Shown here: positions 8,131 through 16,300 of the stretch, piece after piece
Layout of the letters: the number at the start of each line of letters is the position of its first letter
How positions within the stretch are numbered: the stretch's first letter is position 1
DNA from: Leifsonia aquatica
GTDB taxonomy: Bacteria; Actinomycetota; Actinomycetes; Actinomycetales; Microbacteriaceae
Length of the DNA stretch: 64,000 nt
Direction: 5' to 3'
Assembly: GCF_014190775.1 (NCBI RefSeq)
Contig: NZ_JACHVP010000001.1
Coordinates: 930,001 to 994,000 of the forward strand
Notes under the pieces: model-generated
The model's input: the letters and a program-made list of their open reading frames with translations, nothing else
Told to the model about the DNA's origin: nothing
The model's database searches: none
Position numbers and translations under genes: made by a program

Positions 8131-9990
8131 TTGCGTTTCGTACTCGCCATCGTCGCGTTCGTGGTGGCCGCCGTCATGATCGTCGCCGGCATCGCCCAGC
8201 GGACGGTTTTCGCACCTCCCTCGCAGTTGACCGCGAGCGCCACGGTGCCCGACGACGCCCGCTACGTGGTCATCGCCGGGTCGGCGCTGAACGCTCACAG
8301 CGGCCAGCAGACGCTCTCGGTCAGCGGTGCCCCCGACGTGAAGTCGCAGGTCGTCGCGATCGGGCGCACGGAGGATGTGACGGCGTGGCTCGGCACGGAG
8401 AAGTACGTGGCGGTCGGGTACGACTCGACCGCCGACAAGCTGACGACCCGCACGGTCACGCCGAAGGCGTCGACGGATTCGACGGATTCGACCGACACCC
8501 CGACCCCCGCGCCGACAGCGTCCGCCCCGGCGGGCGGCGCCGGCGACAAGGCGGCGGGCCCCAACCCCACGGGTTCCGATCTGTGGCTGGAGGAGTACGA
8601 CGGCGCGGACGCGCAGGTCACCCGCATGAGCATCCCCGACGGGGTGAGCGTGCTCGTGGCCTCCGACGGCACGAAGCCGGCTCCGTCGAAGATCCTCCTC
8701 ACCTGGCCCGTCGACTCCAGCACCCCGTGGGCGTTCCCGCTGATCATCGGCGGCCTCGTCCTGCTCGTCATCGGAATCGCCCTCTACCTCTGGGGGCTCT
8801 ACACCCACCGCAAATCGCGCGGACCGCGCCGGAAGAGCGGACCTAAAATGCCCAAACTCCCCAAAGCACCCAAATACAAGCCGAGCGCCGATGTGGAGGT
8901 CACGTCGCGCGGACGCCGCTCGACGCGCCGCTCCCGCGTGATCGCCCCCGCCGTCCTCGTCGGAGCGCTGACGCTCTCCGGCATCGGGGCGGGCGCCGCT
9001 TTCGCCGACGAGACGCCGACCCCGACGCCGACGCCGACGTCGACGTCCACCTCCACGTCGGTTCCGAAGCCGGTGAACCAGCTCCCGCCGGCCGTGACCG
9101 TCCCGCAGCTCGAGCGGATCATCAAGCGCATCTCGGTCTCCGCGGGCGATGCCGACGCGAAGGCCGACCCGGCCCTCGCCAAGCAGCGCTTCACCGGACC
9201 GGCGCTCCAGCTGCGCGAGGCCAACTACGCGATCCGGGCGAAGAAGGCCGACGAGCCCGCGCTGCCCGCGATCCCCGCCGATCCGATCGTGCTCTCCCTG
9301 CCGCAGTCGACCGACTCCTGGCCGCGCACCGTCGTCGCCGTGATCGAGATGCCGAAGGACGCCGCGGGCAAGGACCAGGCGCCGCAGGCGCTCACCCTCG
9401 TCCAGGACACGCCGCGCGACAACTACATGATCGAGTACGCGGTCTCCCTCGAGCCCAAGGCCAAGGTCCCGAACCTCGCGCCGGCCAGCATCGGCGCAGC
9501 CGCCGTCCGGCCCGACTCGAAGCTCCTCGCCCTTCCGCCGAACCAGGTGGCGGCGGCGTACGGCGACGTGCTCATGAACGGCGACCAGAGCAAGTACGCC
9601 AGCCTCTTCAGCGCGGACGGCGACACGCTGCGCACGGCGGTCGGTGCCGAATGGAAGGCCAAGCAGAAGGCGGCCGTCCCGGCGACGGCATCGCTGACCT
9701 TCACCACCGCCGTCGGCCCGAACCCCGACGTGGCCCTGGCGACGAACGACTCCGGCGCGATCGTCTGGGTCGACCTCCAGGAGGCTCAGCAGCTGAAGGT
9801 CGTCGAGGCGGGCGCCGAGGTGAACGCCGGGCCGACCGCCGCCGCTCTCGGCGTCGCGAGCTCGAAGACGGGCATCGAGACGACGTACGGCTACCAGCTG
9901 GCCTTCTACGTGCCGCCGGCAGGATCGGACGCCAAGATCACCCTGCTCGGTTTCGCTCAGGGCATGGTCGCGGCCAAAGAGATCCAGTGA
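8131..9990 (+). CDS. Three-TM surface protein, function unknown
   Basis: 619-residue protein I do not recognise. It starts with a signal-anchor helix (FVLAIVAFVVAAVMIVAG), followed by an extracellular domain of about 175 residues with a Thr/Asp/Pro-rich stretch, a second helix at 200-225, a Lys/Arg/Pro-rich cytoplasmic loop at 226-269 (MPKLPKAPKYK), a third helix at 270-293, a TP/TS linker and a 310-residue extracellular domain. The TTG at 8131 is chosen because GAGGAG lies 6 nt upstream and it places the helix at the N-terminus; an ORF reaches back to 8059. It is divergent from the coiled-coil gene and upstream of the thioredoxin-like protein. An envelope role is inferred from topology. Confidence 0.82.
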   Translation: MRFVLAIVAFVVAAVMIVAGIAQRTVFAPPSQLTASATVPDDARYVVIAGSALNAHSGQQTLSVSGAPDVKSQVVAIGRTEDVTAWLGTEKYVAVGYDSTADKLTTRTVTPKASTDSTDSTDTPTPAPTASAPAGGAGDKAAGPNPTGSDLWLEEYDGADAQVTRMSIPDGVSVLVASDGTKPAPSKILLTWPVDSSTPWAFPLIIGGLVLLVIGIALYLWGLYTHRKSRGPRRKSGPKMPKLPKAPKYKPSADVEVTSRGRRSTRRSRVIAPAVLVGALTLSGIGAGAAFADETPTPTPTPTSTSTSTSVPKPVNQLPPAVTVPQLERIIKRISVSAGDADAKADPALAKQRFTGPALQLREANYAIRAKKADEPALPAIPADPIVLSLPQSTDSWPRTVVAVIEMPKDAAGKDQAPQALTLVQDTPRDNYMIEYAVSLEPKAKVPNLAPASIGAAAVRPDSKLLALPPNQVAAAYGDVLMNGDQSKYASLFSADGDTLRTAVGAEWKAKQKAAVPATASLTFTTAVGPNPDVALATNDSGAIVWVDLQEAQQLKVVEAGAEVNAGPTAAALGVASSKTGIETTYGYQLAFYVPPAGSDAKITLLGFAQGMVAAKEIQ

Positions 9991-10060
9991 TCCGGCGGCT
10001 CGCGCCGCGTATCGTTGAGAGTTGTGCTCACGCGGACCCGGTCCGCCTTCTGGAGGTGTC

Positions 10061-11038
10061 ATGAGTCAGATCCCACCCCCGCCCACGAACCTGCGGGGCG
10101 CCGTCGACCTGAGTTCGCTGGTCAACCGTCCGGCCGCTCCCGCGGCCCCCGTGGAGGGTGCGCCTGCCGCGGCCGGTGAGGCGCTCGCGCTGCCGAGCCT
10201 CTACTTCGAGGGCACCGACGCCAACTTCAACGACTTCATCGACCTGTCGATGCGGGTGCCGATCGTCGTCGACCTGTGGGCGGAGTGGTGCGGCCCGTGC
10301 AAGCAGCTGAGCCCCATCCTCGACCGCGTCGTCGCCGACTACGCCGGGCGCGTGGTGCTCGTGAAGGTCGACGTGGATGCGAACCCGCAGCTCACGCAGG
10401 CCTTCCAGGCGCAGTCCATCCCGGCGGTCGCCGCCCTCGTGGGCGGGCGCCCGGTGCAGCTCTTCGTCGGGGCGCTTCCCGAGCAGGAGGTGCGCGACGT
10501 GTTCGCCCAGCTCCTCGAGCTCGCGGCGCAGAACGGTGTCACCGGTACGGTGACGGTCGACGGCGACGCCGGCCTGGCCCCGGACGGCGAGCAGGCCGAG
10601 CAGGCCGAGCCCGAGCCCGAGCCGCTGCCTCCCCACCACGCCGAGGCCTACGAGGCCATCGAGCGCGGCGACTACGACACCGCGATCCAGGAGTACAAGA
10701 CCGCGATCGCGCAAGACCCGCGCGACGCCATGGCCGTCGCCGGACTCGCCCAGGTGAGCCTCCTCGCGCGCCTGGCGGGCAAGACGCTCGACGCCATCCG
10801 CGGCGCCGCGGCCGCGGACCCGCGTGACGCGCAGGCCCAGCTGGATGTCGCCGACCTCGACCTCTCCGGCGGCCACGTGGAGGACGCGTTCGACCGACTG
10901 CTCACCCTTTTCCCGACGCTGGACGCCGCGGGCAAGGACACCGTCCGGACCCGCATGCTCGACTATTTCGAGATCGTCGGGGTGGACGACCCTCGTGTCG
11001 CCAGGGCGCGGGCTAGGCTGACGTCGCTGCTGTACTGA
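10061..11038 (+). CDS. Thioredoxin-TPR protein (YbbN/CnoX-like)
   Basis: 325-residue cytoplasmic co-chaperone type protein. A thioredoxin domain (about 50-155) carries the active site WCGPCKQ at residues 76-82 and the cis-Pro motif SIPAVAA. It is followed by an acidic linker and a TPR-like C-terminal region (AYEAIERGDYDTAIQEYKTAI, then repeated Ala-rich helices). This is the CnoX/YbbN architecture, which protects proteins from oxidation and hands them to chaperonin in E. coli; unlike E. coli YbbN, the classic redox-active CxxC is retained. The ATG has TGGAGG 4 nt upstream. The first 45 residues are Pro/Ala-rich and probably flexible. Confidence 0.9.
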   Translation: MSQIPPPPTNLRGAVDLSSLVNRPAAPAAPVEGAPAAAGEALALPSLYFEGTDANFNDFIDLSMRVPIVVDLWAEWCGPCKQLSPILDRVVADYAGRVVLVKVDVDANPQLTQAFQAQSIPAVAALVGGRPVQLFVGALPEQEVRDVFAQLLELAAQNGVTGTVTVDGDAGLAPDGEQAEQAEPEPEPLPPHHAEAYEAIERGDYDTAIQEYKTAIAQDPRDAMAVAGLAQVSLLARLAGKTLDAIRGAAAADPRDAQAQLDVADLDLSGGHVEDAFDRLLTLFPTLDAAGKDTVRTRMLDYFEIVGVDDPRVARARARLTSLLY

Positions 11039-11087
11039 CGTCGCCTGCGTCGGAGGCGGCACCCGTCCCCCTCCCGAAAGGCACTGC

Positions 11088-11873
11088 ATGACCCGCGTGC
11101 TCGTCGTCGGCGGGACCGGCCTGGCCGGACGCGCCGTCACCTCCGAAGCCGTCGAGCGCGGTCACGACGTGGTCGTCGCCTCGCGACGCGTTCCCGACGA
11201 CGACGCCCCCGCGTACGTCGAGGGCGCACAGTACGTGACGGCCGACCTCGTCGGGGGAGCGGGTCTCGAAGAGGCGGTCGACGGCGTCGACGTGCTGATC
11301 GACACGAGCAACGGGTCGGGCAAGCAGGCGGCGCACGTCTTCGCGGTGGGCTCCCAGAACCTGCTCCACACGGCGGCCCGCTTCGGCGTGCACCGCGCCG
11401 CGCTGCTCTCCATCGCGGGGATCGACGACTCCCGCTACCCGTACTACCGCGCCAAGCTGGCGCAGGAGCGCGTGTATGCGGAGTCACCCCTCGAGACGCA
11501 CATCGTCCGAGCGACGCAGTTCCATGACTTCGTGTCCGCGGTCTTCGAACGCGGCCGCCCGTTCGGCGCGCTGATCGCGCCGGCCGGCACTCGGTTCCAG
11601 CCGATCGCCGTCGACGACGTGGCGCGGGCGCTTCTCGACGATGCCGAGCTCGAGGGTGCACACGATTCGCTGCGCACCATCGGGGGCCCGACGGTCGAGA
11701 GCGCCCGCGCCCTCGCCGAACAGTGGAAGTCGGCGAAAGGCTCTCGCCGCCCCATCCTCCCGCTGCGTCTCGGCGGCCCGCTGGGTGCGACCTGGCGTGC
11801 CGGGCACAACCTGGCGCCCGAGCACGCCGTCGACGGCGCGGACTACGCCGCCTGGCTCAGCGCCGGGGCTTGA
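11088..11873 (+). CDS. NAD(P)-binding Rossmann protein (NmrA/atypical SDR)
   Basis: 261 residues. The N-terminal [14 protein letters not shown] is the glycine-rich dinucleotide-binding loop of atypical short-chain dehydrogenases; an SIAGID strand and [11 protein letters not shown] (Y-x-x-x-K) follow, so the catalytic Tyr and Lys may be kept. The tail [12 protein letters not shown] is typical of NmrA-like and SDR_a5 proteins. Substrate unknown. GAAAGG lies 7 nt before the ATG. The 3' end overlaps glgB, encoded on the other strand, by 17 nt, leaving no room for a separate terminator. Confidence 0.87.
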   Translation: MTRVLVVGGTGLAGRAVTSEAVERGHDVVVASRRVPDDDAPAYVEGAQYVTADLVGGAGLEEAVDGVDVLIDTSNGSGKQAAHVFAVGSQNLLHTAARFGVHRAALLSIAGIDDSRYPYYRAKLAQERVYAESPLETHIVRATQFHDFVSAVFERGRPFGALIAPAGTRFQPIAVDDVARALLDDAELEGAHDSLRTIGGPTVESARALAEQWKSAKGSRRPILPLRLGGPLGATWRAGHNLAPEHAVDGADYAAWLSAGA

Positions 11874-14064
11874 GCCACAGAGCGCCGAGCGGCGGCAGCG
11901 TCAGCACCGCCGAGGCCGGCCGGCCCATCCACGGCTCGTCCGCCGCCGTCACGCCACCGAGGTTGCCGACGCCCGAACCGCCGAACGCGTCCGCGTCCGT
12001 GTTGAGCAGCTCCTCCCACTCCCCGGCGAAAGGGAGGCCGACGCGGTAGCCGTCGTGCGGTGCGCCCGAGAAGTTGAAGACGGCGACCAGTGGTGAGCCG
12101 TCGCGATCCTTGCGGACGAACGCGATGACGTTGCCCGCGGCGTCAGAGCCGTCGATCCACTCGAAGCCGGCGGGCTCGTTGTCGAGGGCCCAGAGCTCGG
12201 GGTGCGCGCGGTACACCGCGTTGAGCTGGGCGACGAGGTTCCACAGCCCCTGGTGCGCGGGCTGGTCGAGGATCCACCAGTCGAGACCGCGCTCCTCGCT
12301 CCATTCGGACGGCTGCCCGAACTCCTGGCCCATGAAGAGCAGCTGCTTGCCGGGATGCGACCACATGAAGGCTAGGAACACGCGCACGTTGGCGAGCTGC
12401 TGCCAGTGGTCGCCGGGCATCTTGCCGAGCAGGGAGCCTTTGCCGTGCACGACCTCGTCGTGGCTGATCGGGAGGAGGAAGTTCTCGCTCCACGCGTACA
12501 CGAACGAGAACGTGAGCTCGCTGTGGTGGTACGACCGCCACATCGGGTCCTCGTGCATGTACTGCAGCGAGTCGTGCATCCAGCCCATGTTCCACTTGAG
12601 CCCGAAGCCGAGGCCACCCGACGACGTCGGGGCGGTCACCCCGCTGTAGCTCGTCGACTCCTCGGCGATCATCACGGTGCCGGGGTTGCGCTTGTACGCG
12701 GTCGCGGTGACTTCCTGCAAGAAGCCGATCGCCTCGAGGTTCTCGCGACCGCCGTGGATGTTCGGCTCCCATTCGCCCGCGTTGCGCGAGTAATCGAGGT
12801 AGAGCATCGAGGCGACGGCGTCGACGCGCAGTCCGTCCACGTGGAACTCCTCGAGCCAGTACAGCGCGTTGGCGACCAGGAAGTTGCGGACCTGCGAGTT
12901 GCCGTAGTCGAAGATGTACGTGCCCCAGTCCTTGTGCTCGCCCCGGCGCGGGTCCGGGTGCTCGTACAGGGCTTCGCCGTCGTACCGGGCGAGCGCCCAG
13001 TCGTCCTTGGGGAAGTGGCCGGGGACCCAGTCCATGATCACGCCGATGCCGGCCTGGTGGAGGCGGTCGATCAGGTGCTTGAGGTCGTCGGGGGAGCCGA
13101 ACCGGCTGGTCGGGGCGTAGTACCCGGTGACCTGGTAGCCCCAGGAGCCGCCGAAGGGGTGCTCCGAGAGGGGCAGGAACTCGACGTGCGTGTAGCCGAG
13201 CGCGACGACGTAGTCGATCAGCTGGTCCGCGGCGTCACGGTAGCCGAGGCCCGGCCGCCAGCTGCCGAAGTGCAGCTCGTAGATGCTCATCGGGCCGGAG
13301 TGCGGGTCGGTCTCGCTGCGGCGCCGCATCCATTCGCCGTCCTGCCAGTCGTGGTGGGAGGTCGTGATCACGGAGGCCGTCGCCGGGGGGATCTCGGCGG
13401 TCTGCGCCATCGGGTCGATCTTGCGCTTCCACGCGCCGTCGCGGCCGAGGATGTCGAACTTGTACAGCTCGCCGTCGCCGAGCCCGGGCACGAACAGCTC
13501 CCAGACGCCGGAGACGCCCATCGTGCGCATCGCGTGCTGGGTGCCGTCCCAGCCGTTGAAGTCGCCGACCACGCGCACGGCCTTGGCGCGCGGCGCCCAG
13601 ACGGTGAACGCGGTGCCGACCACGCCGCCGAGGTCGCGCACGTGCGCGCCGAGCGCGGTCCAGAGCTGCTCGTGCCGCCCCTCGCGGATGAGGTGGAGGT
13701 CGAGCTCGCCGATCGTCGGCGCGAAGCGGTACGGGTCGTCGGCGGTCCAGGTGCTGCCGTCGGCGTAGCGCGCCTCGATCTCGTAGGCGCCGGGGCCGAC
13801 GATGTCGACGCCCTGCCAGATGCCGTGCGCGAGGTGCGCGAGCTCGAGGTGGGCTCCGGTCGGGAGGATGGCGAACACCTCGGTGGCGAGCGGCCGCAGC
13901 ACGCGGATCACGGTGACGGGGTCGGCGACGCCGGGCGCGCTGACCTGGTGCTGGCCGAGCACCACGTGCGGGTCGTGGTACGCGCCGGTCGCGACGGCGA
14001 GGAGCAGGCCGTCGTCCAGCGTGGGCAGGTCGACGGCGGCGGCGCCTTCGGGGATCGGGCTCAT
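11857..14064 (-). CDS. glgB: 1,4-alpha-glucan branching enzyme
   Basis: GlgB cuts alpha-1,4-glucan chains and reattaches them as alpha-1,6 branches on glycogen. At 735 aa it has the usual actinobacterial length: an N-terminal beta-sandwich, a CBM48 domain ([17 protein letters not shown]), a GH13 barrel with [13 protein letters not shown] (nucleophile Asp415), MIAEES (acid/base Glu468) and [14 protein letters not shown] (transition-state Asp), and a C-terminal beta domain. AAGGAG lies upstream of the ATG. It is 51 nt downstream of glgE on the same strand, so the two form an operon: GlgE extends linear chains that GlgB branches. Confidence 0.97.
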   Translation of the reverse strand: MSPIPEGAAAVDLPTLDDGLLLAVATGAYHDPHVVLGQHQVSAPGVADPVTVIRVLRPLATEVFAILPTGAHLELAHLAHGIWQGVDIVGPGAYEIEARYADGSTWTADDPYRFAPTIGELDLHLIREGRHEQLWTALGAHVRDLGGVVGTAFTVWAPRAKAVRVVGDFNGWDGTQHAMRTMGVSGVWELFVPGLGDGELYKFDILGRDGAWKRKIDPMAQTAEIPPATASVITTSHHDWQDGEWMRRRSETDPHSGPMSIYELHFGSWRPGLGYRDAADQLIDYVVALGYTHVEFLPLSEHPFGGSWGYQVTGYYAPTSRFGSPDDLKHLIDRLHQAGIGVIMDWVPGHFPKDDWALARYDGEALYEHPDPRRGEHKDWGTYIFDYGNSQVRNFLVANALYWLEEFHVDGLRVDAVASMLYLDYSRNAGEWEPNIHGGRENLEAIGFLQEVTATAYKRNPGTVMIAEESTSYSGVTAPTSSGGLGFGLKWNMGWMHDSLQYMHEDPMWRSYHHSELTFSFVYAWSENFLLPISHDEVVHGKGSLLGKMPGDHWQQLANVRVFLAFMWSHPGKQLLFMGQEFGQPSEWSEERGLDWWILDQPAHQGLWNLVAQLNAVYRAHPELWALDNEPAGFEWIDGSDAAGNVIAFVRKDRDGSPLVAVFNFSGAPHDGYRVGLPFAGEWEELLNTDADAFGGSGVGNLGGVTAADEPWMGRPASAVLTLPPLGALWLKPRR

Positions 14065-14115
14065 CGGACTCCTTCGGAGGGGTGTGGTCGTTGGGTGCGG
14101 CGGGGAGGCCGCGCC

Positions 14116-16242
14116 TCAGAGCGGCTTGACGACCAGGATGTGCACGGGCTCGGTGAACGCGTCGAGGCGGACGTAGTTGTCGGCTCCCCACGTCCAGCGC
14201 TGGCCGGTGACGACGTCCTTGACCTCGAACGACGACTCGGGCGGAAGCCCGAGTGCGGCGACGTCGAGGTGCACGATGGTCTCGCGGGCGGAGTGCGGGT
14301 CGACGTTCGCGACGACGAGCACGGTGTCCGCCTTGCCGCTGCGGGTGAACGCGCCGGGGAGGTGCTTCGAGTAGACCAGGATGGCGTCGTCGTCGCTGCG
14401 GTGCACGTGCAGGTTGCGCAGTTGGCGCAGGGCGGGGTGCTCGCTGCGGGTGCGGTTCAGCATGGTCAGGTAGGGCGCGAGGGAGCGGCCGAGCGTCTGG
14501 GCGCGGGTGTAGTCGCGCGGACGGTACTCGTACTTCTCGTTGTCGATGTACTCCTCGGCGCCCGGGCGCGCGACGTTCTCGAACAGCTCGAACCCGGAGT
14601 ACACGCCCCAGGTCGGAGCACCGGTCGCGGCGACCGCCGCACGGATCTTGAACGCGGCCGGCCCGCCGAACTGCAGGTACTCGGTGAGGATGTCCGGCGT
14701 GTTCACGAACAGGTTCGGCCGCAGGAAGTCGGCCGTCTCGGTGGCGAGCCCGGTGAGGAACTCCTCGAGCTCCTCCTTCGTGTTGCGCCAGGTGAAGTAG
14801 GTGTAGGACTGCTGGAAGCCGGCCTTCGCCAGCGTGTGGAGCAGGGCCGGGCGGGTGAAGGCCTCGGCGAGGAACACCACGTCGGGATCGGTGGCGTTGA
14901 CGGTGTGGATGAGCCACTCCCAGAAGTGCAGCGGCTTGGTGTGCGGGTTGTCGACGCGGAAGATGCGCACTCCTAGCGACATCCAGTGCCGCACGATGCG
15001 GAGCACCTCGGCGCGGAGGCCGTCGTAGTCGTTGTCGAAGTTGATCGGGTAGATGTCCTGATACTTCTTCGGCGGGTTCTCGGCGTAGGCGATCGTGCCG
15101 TCGGGCAGCGTCGTGAACCACTCGGGGTGCTCGGTGACCCACGGGTGGTCGGGGGAGGCCTGCAGGGCCAGGTCGAGCGCGATCTCCAGGCCGGCCTGCT
15201 TGGCCTTGCCGAGGAGGTAGACGAAGTCCTTCTCGGTGCCGAGATCCGGGTGGATGGCGTCGTGGCCGCCCTCCGCGGACCCGATCGCCCACGGCGATCC
15301 GGGATCGTTCGGTCCGGCCTCGAGCGAGTTGTTCGGCCCCTTGCGGAACGTGCGGCCGATCGGGTGGATCGGCGGCAGGTAGACCACGTCGAAGCCCATC
15401 GCGGCGACCTCGGGGAGGCGCTTGGCCGCCGAGCGGAAGGTGCCGGACTTCCACGAGCCGTCCGCGAGCTTCTTCGCCCCCTCGGAGCGCGGGAAGAACT
15501 CGTACCAGCTGCCGACGCCGGCGCGGGTGCGCTCGACGGTGACGGCGCGGGTCTCGGAGAGCGACGGGAGGCTGACGATCGGACGCTCGGTCAGGATGCC
15601 GACGATGCGCTCGTCGGTCGCGGCAGCGAAGCGTTCGGCGACGGGCAGAGCGGCGTCGGCGACGACCTTCGCGGCCTCGCCGAGGTGGCGGCGCTCGGCC
15701 GGGCTGCGGCGCTTGTCCTTCGCGGCGCCGGCGAGCAGTTCGCGGCCGGTCGTCAGCATCAGCTCGACGTCGATCCCGGCGGGGACCTTCACCTCGGCGT
15801 TGTGCTTCCACGTGGCGTAGTCGTCGGCGTAGGCCTGGACCCGGTAGCGCCAGAGGCCCTCCGTCTCGAGCTGGACCTCCACCTCCCACCGGTCGGTGCC
15901 CGGGTTGATCGGATGCATGTGGTGCTCGGTCTGCACGCCGGCCGGGTCGAGCAGCAGCAGGTCGACGCCGATGCGGTCGTGGCCCTCGCGGAACGACGTC
16001 GCGCGGAACGGGACGACCTCGCCGCGGAAGGCGGTCGCCGGCCAGTGCCCCTCGTCGACCTGCGGCGAGAGGCCGAGGATCGGGATGCGTGTCAACAGGG
16101 GGACGTACTCGGCCTGCGGCTCTCTCTCGGCAGCCGATGCCGTCTCGGCCGTCGTCTGCCGCGACCCCTCCTCCGGGAGGTGATCGACGGTGGCCCCCGG
16201 TGCCGCTGCGGCGGACGGGCTGGTCGCTGCGCTCTTTCCCAC
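14116..16242 (-). CDS. glgE: Maltose-1-phosphate maltosyltransferase
   Basis: GlgE transfers maltosyl units from alpha-maltose-1-phosphate to alpha-1,4-glucan, the actinobacterial route to glycogen. The GH13_3 core has FRVDNPHTKPLHFWEWLI (nucleophile Asp431) and VFLAEAFTRP (Glu460), and the N-terminal domain carries INPGTDRWEVEVQLE and WKHNAEVKV as in characterised GlgE. From GTG 16242 it is 708 aa, close to M. tuberculosis GlgE (about 700). I chose 16242 because a -10 box lies exactly 7 nt upstream; an alternative in-frame GTG at 16272 has GGGAGG upstream and would add 10 residues. First gene of glgE-glgB; divergent from glgP. The maltose-1-phosphate-making enzyme is not in this window. Confidence 0.95.
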   Translation of the reverse strand: MGKSAATSPSAAAAPGATVDHLPEEGSRQTTAETASAAEREPQAEYVPLLTRIPILGLSPQVDEGHWPATAFRGEVVPFRATSFREGHDRIGVDLLLLDPAGVQTEHHMHPINPGTDRWEVEVQLETEGLWRYRVQAYADDYATWKHNAEVKVPAGIDVELMLTTGRELLAGAAKDKRRSPAERRHLGEAAKVVADAALPVAERFAAATDERIVGILTERPIVSLPSLSETRAVTVERTRAGVGSWYEFFPRSEGAKKLADGSWKSGTFRSAAKRLPEVAAMGFDVVYLPPIHPIGRTFRKGPNNSLEAGPNDPGSPWAIGSAEGGHDAIHPDLGTEKDFVYLLGKAKQAGLEIALDLALQASPDHPWVTEHPEWFTTLPDGTIAYAENPPKKYQDIYPINFDNDYDGLRAEVLRIVRHWMSLGVRIFRVDNPHTKPLHFWEWLIHTVNATDPDVVFLAEAFTRPALLHTLAKAGFQQSYTYFTWRNTKEELEEFLTGLATETADFLRPNLFVNTPDILTEYLQFGGPAAFKIRAAVAATGAPTWGVYSGFELFENVARPGAEEYIDNEKYEYRPRDYTRAQTLGRSLAPYLTMLNRTRSEHPALRQLRNLHVHRSDDDAILVYSKHLPGAFTRSGKADTVLVVANVDPHSARETIVHLDVAALGLPPESSFEVKDVVTGQRWTWGADNYVRLDAFTEPVHILVVKPL

Positions 16243-16249
16243 AACCCCG

Positions 16250-16255
16250 ACCGTA
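16250..16255 (-). promoter_or_regulatory. -10 box, leaderless start of glgE
   Basis: On the minus strand TACGGT is followed by 7 nt and the GTG at 16242. No clear -35 box. The geometry is the same as at glgP on the other strand. Confidence 0.5.
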
Positions 16256-16287
16256 CACTCATTAACCTGCACGACATGAGCCTCCCG

Positions 16288-16293
16288 TAGGGT
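16288..16293 (+). promoter_or_regulatory. -10 box, leaderless start of glgP
   Basis: TAGGGT is followed by 7 nt and the GTG at 16301. An in-frame GTG at 16292 would lie inside this box, so 16301 is preferred. Confidence 0.5.
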
Positions 16294-16300
16294 GGGGCGG

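Noticed and set aside
12406-14976. 856-aa plus-strand ORF opposite glgB and glgE
   Set aside because: Both strands stay open because of high G+C third positions. GlgB and GlgE motifs are complete on the minus strand; the plus-strand product is Val/Arg/Gly-rich without motifs.
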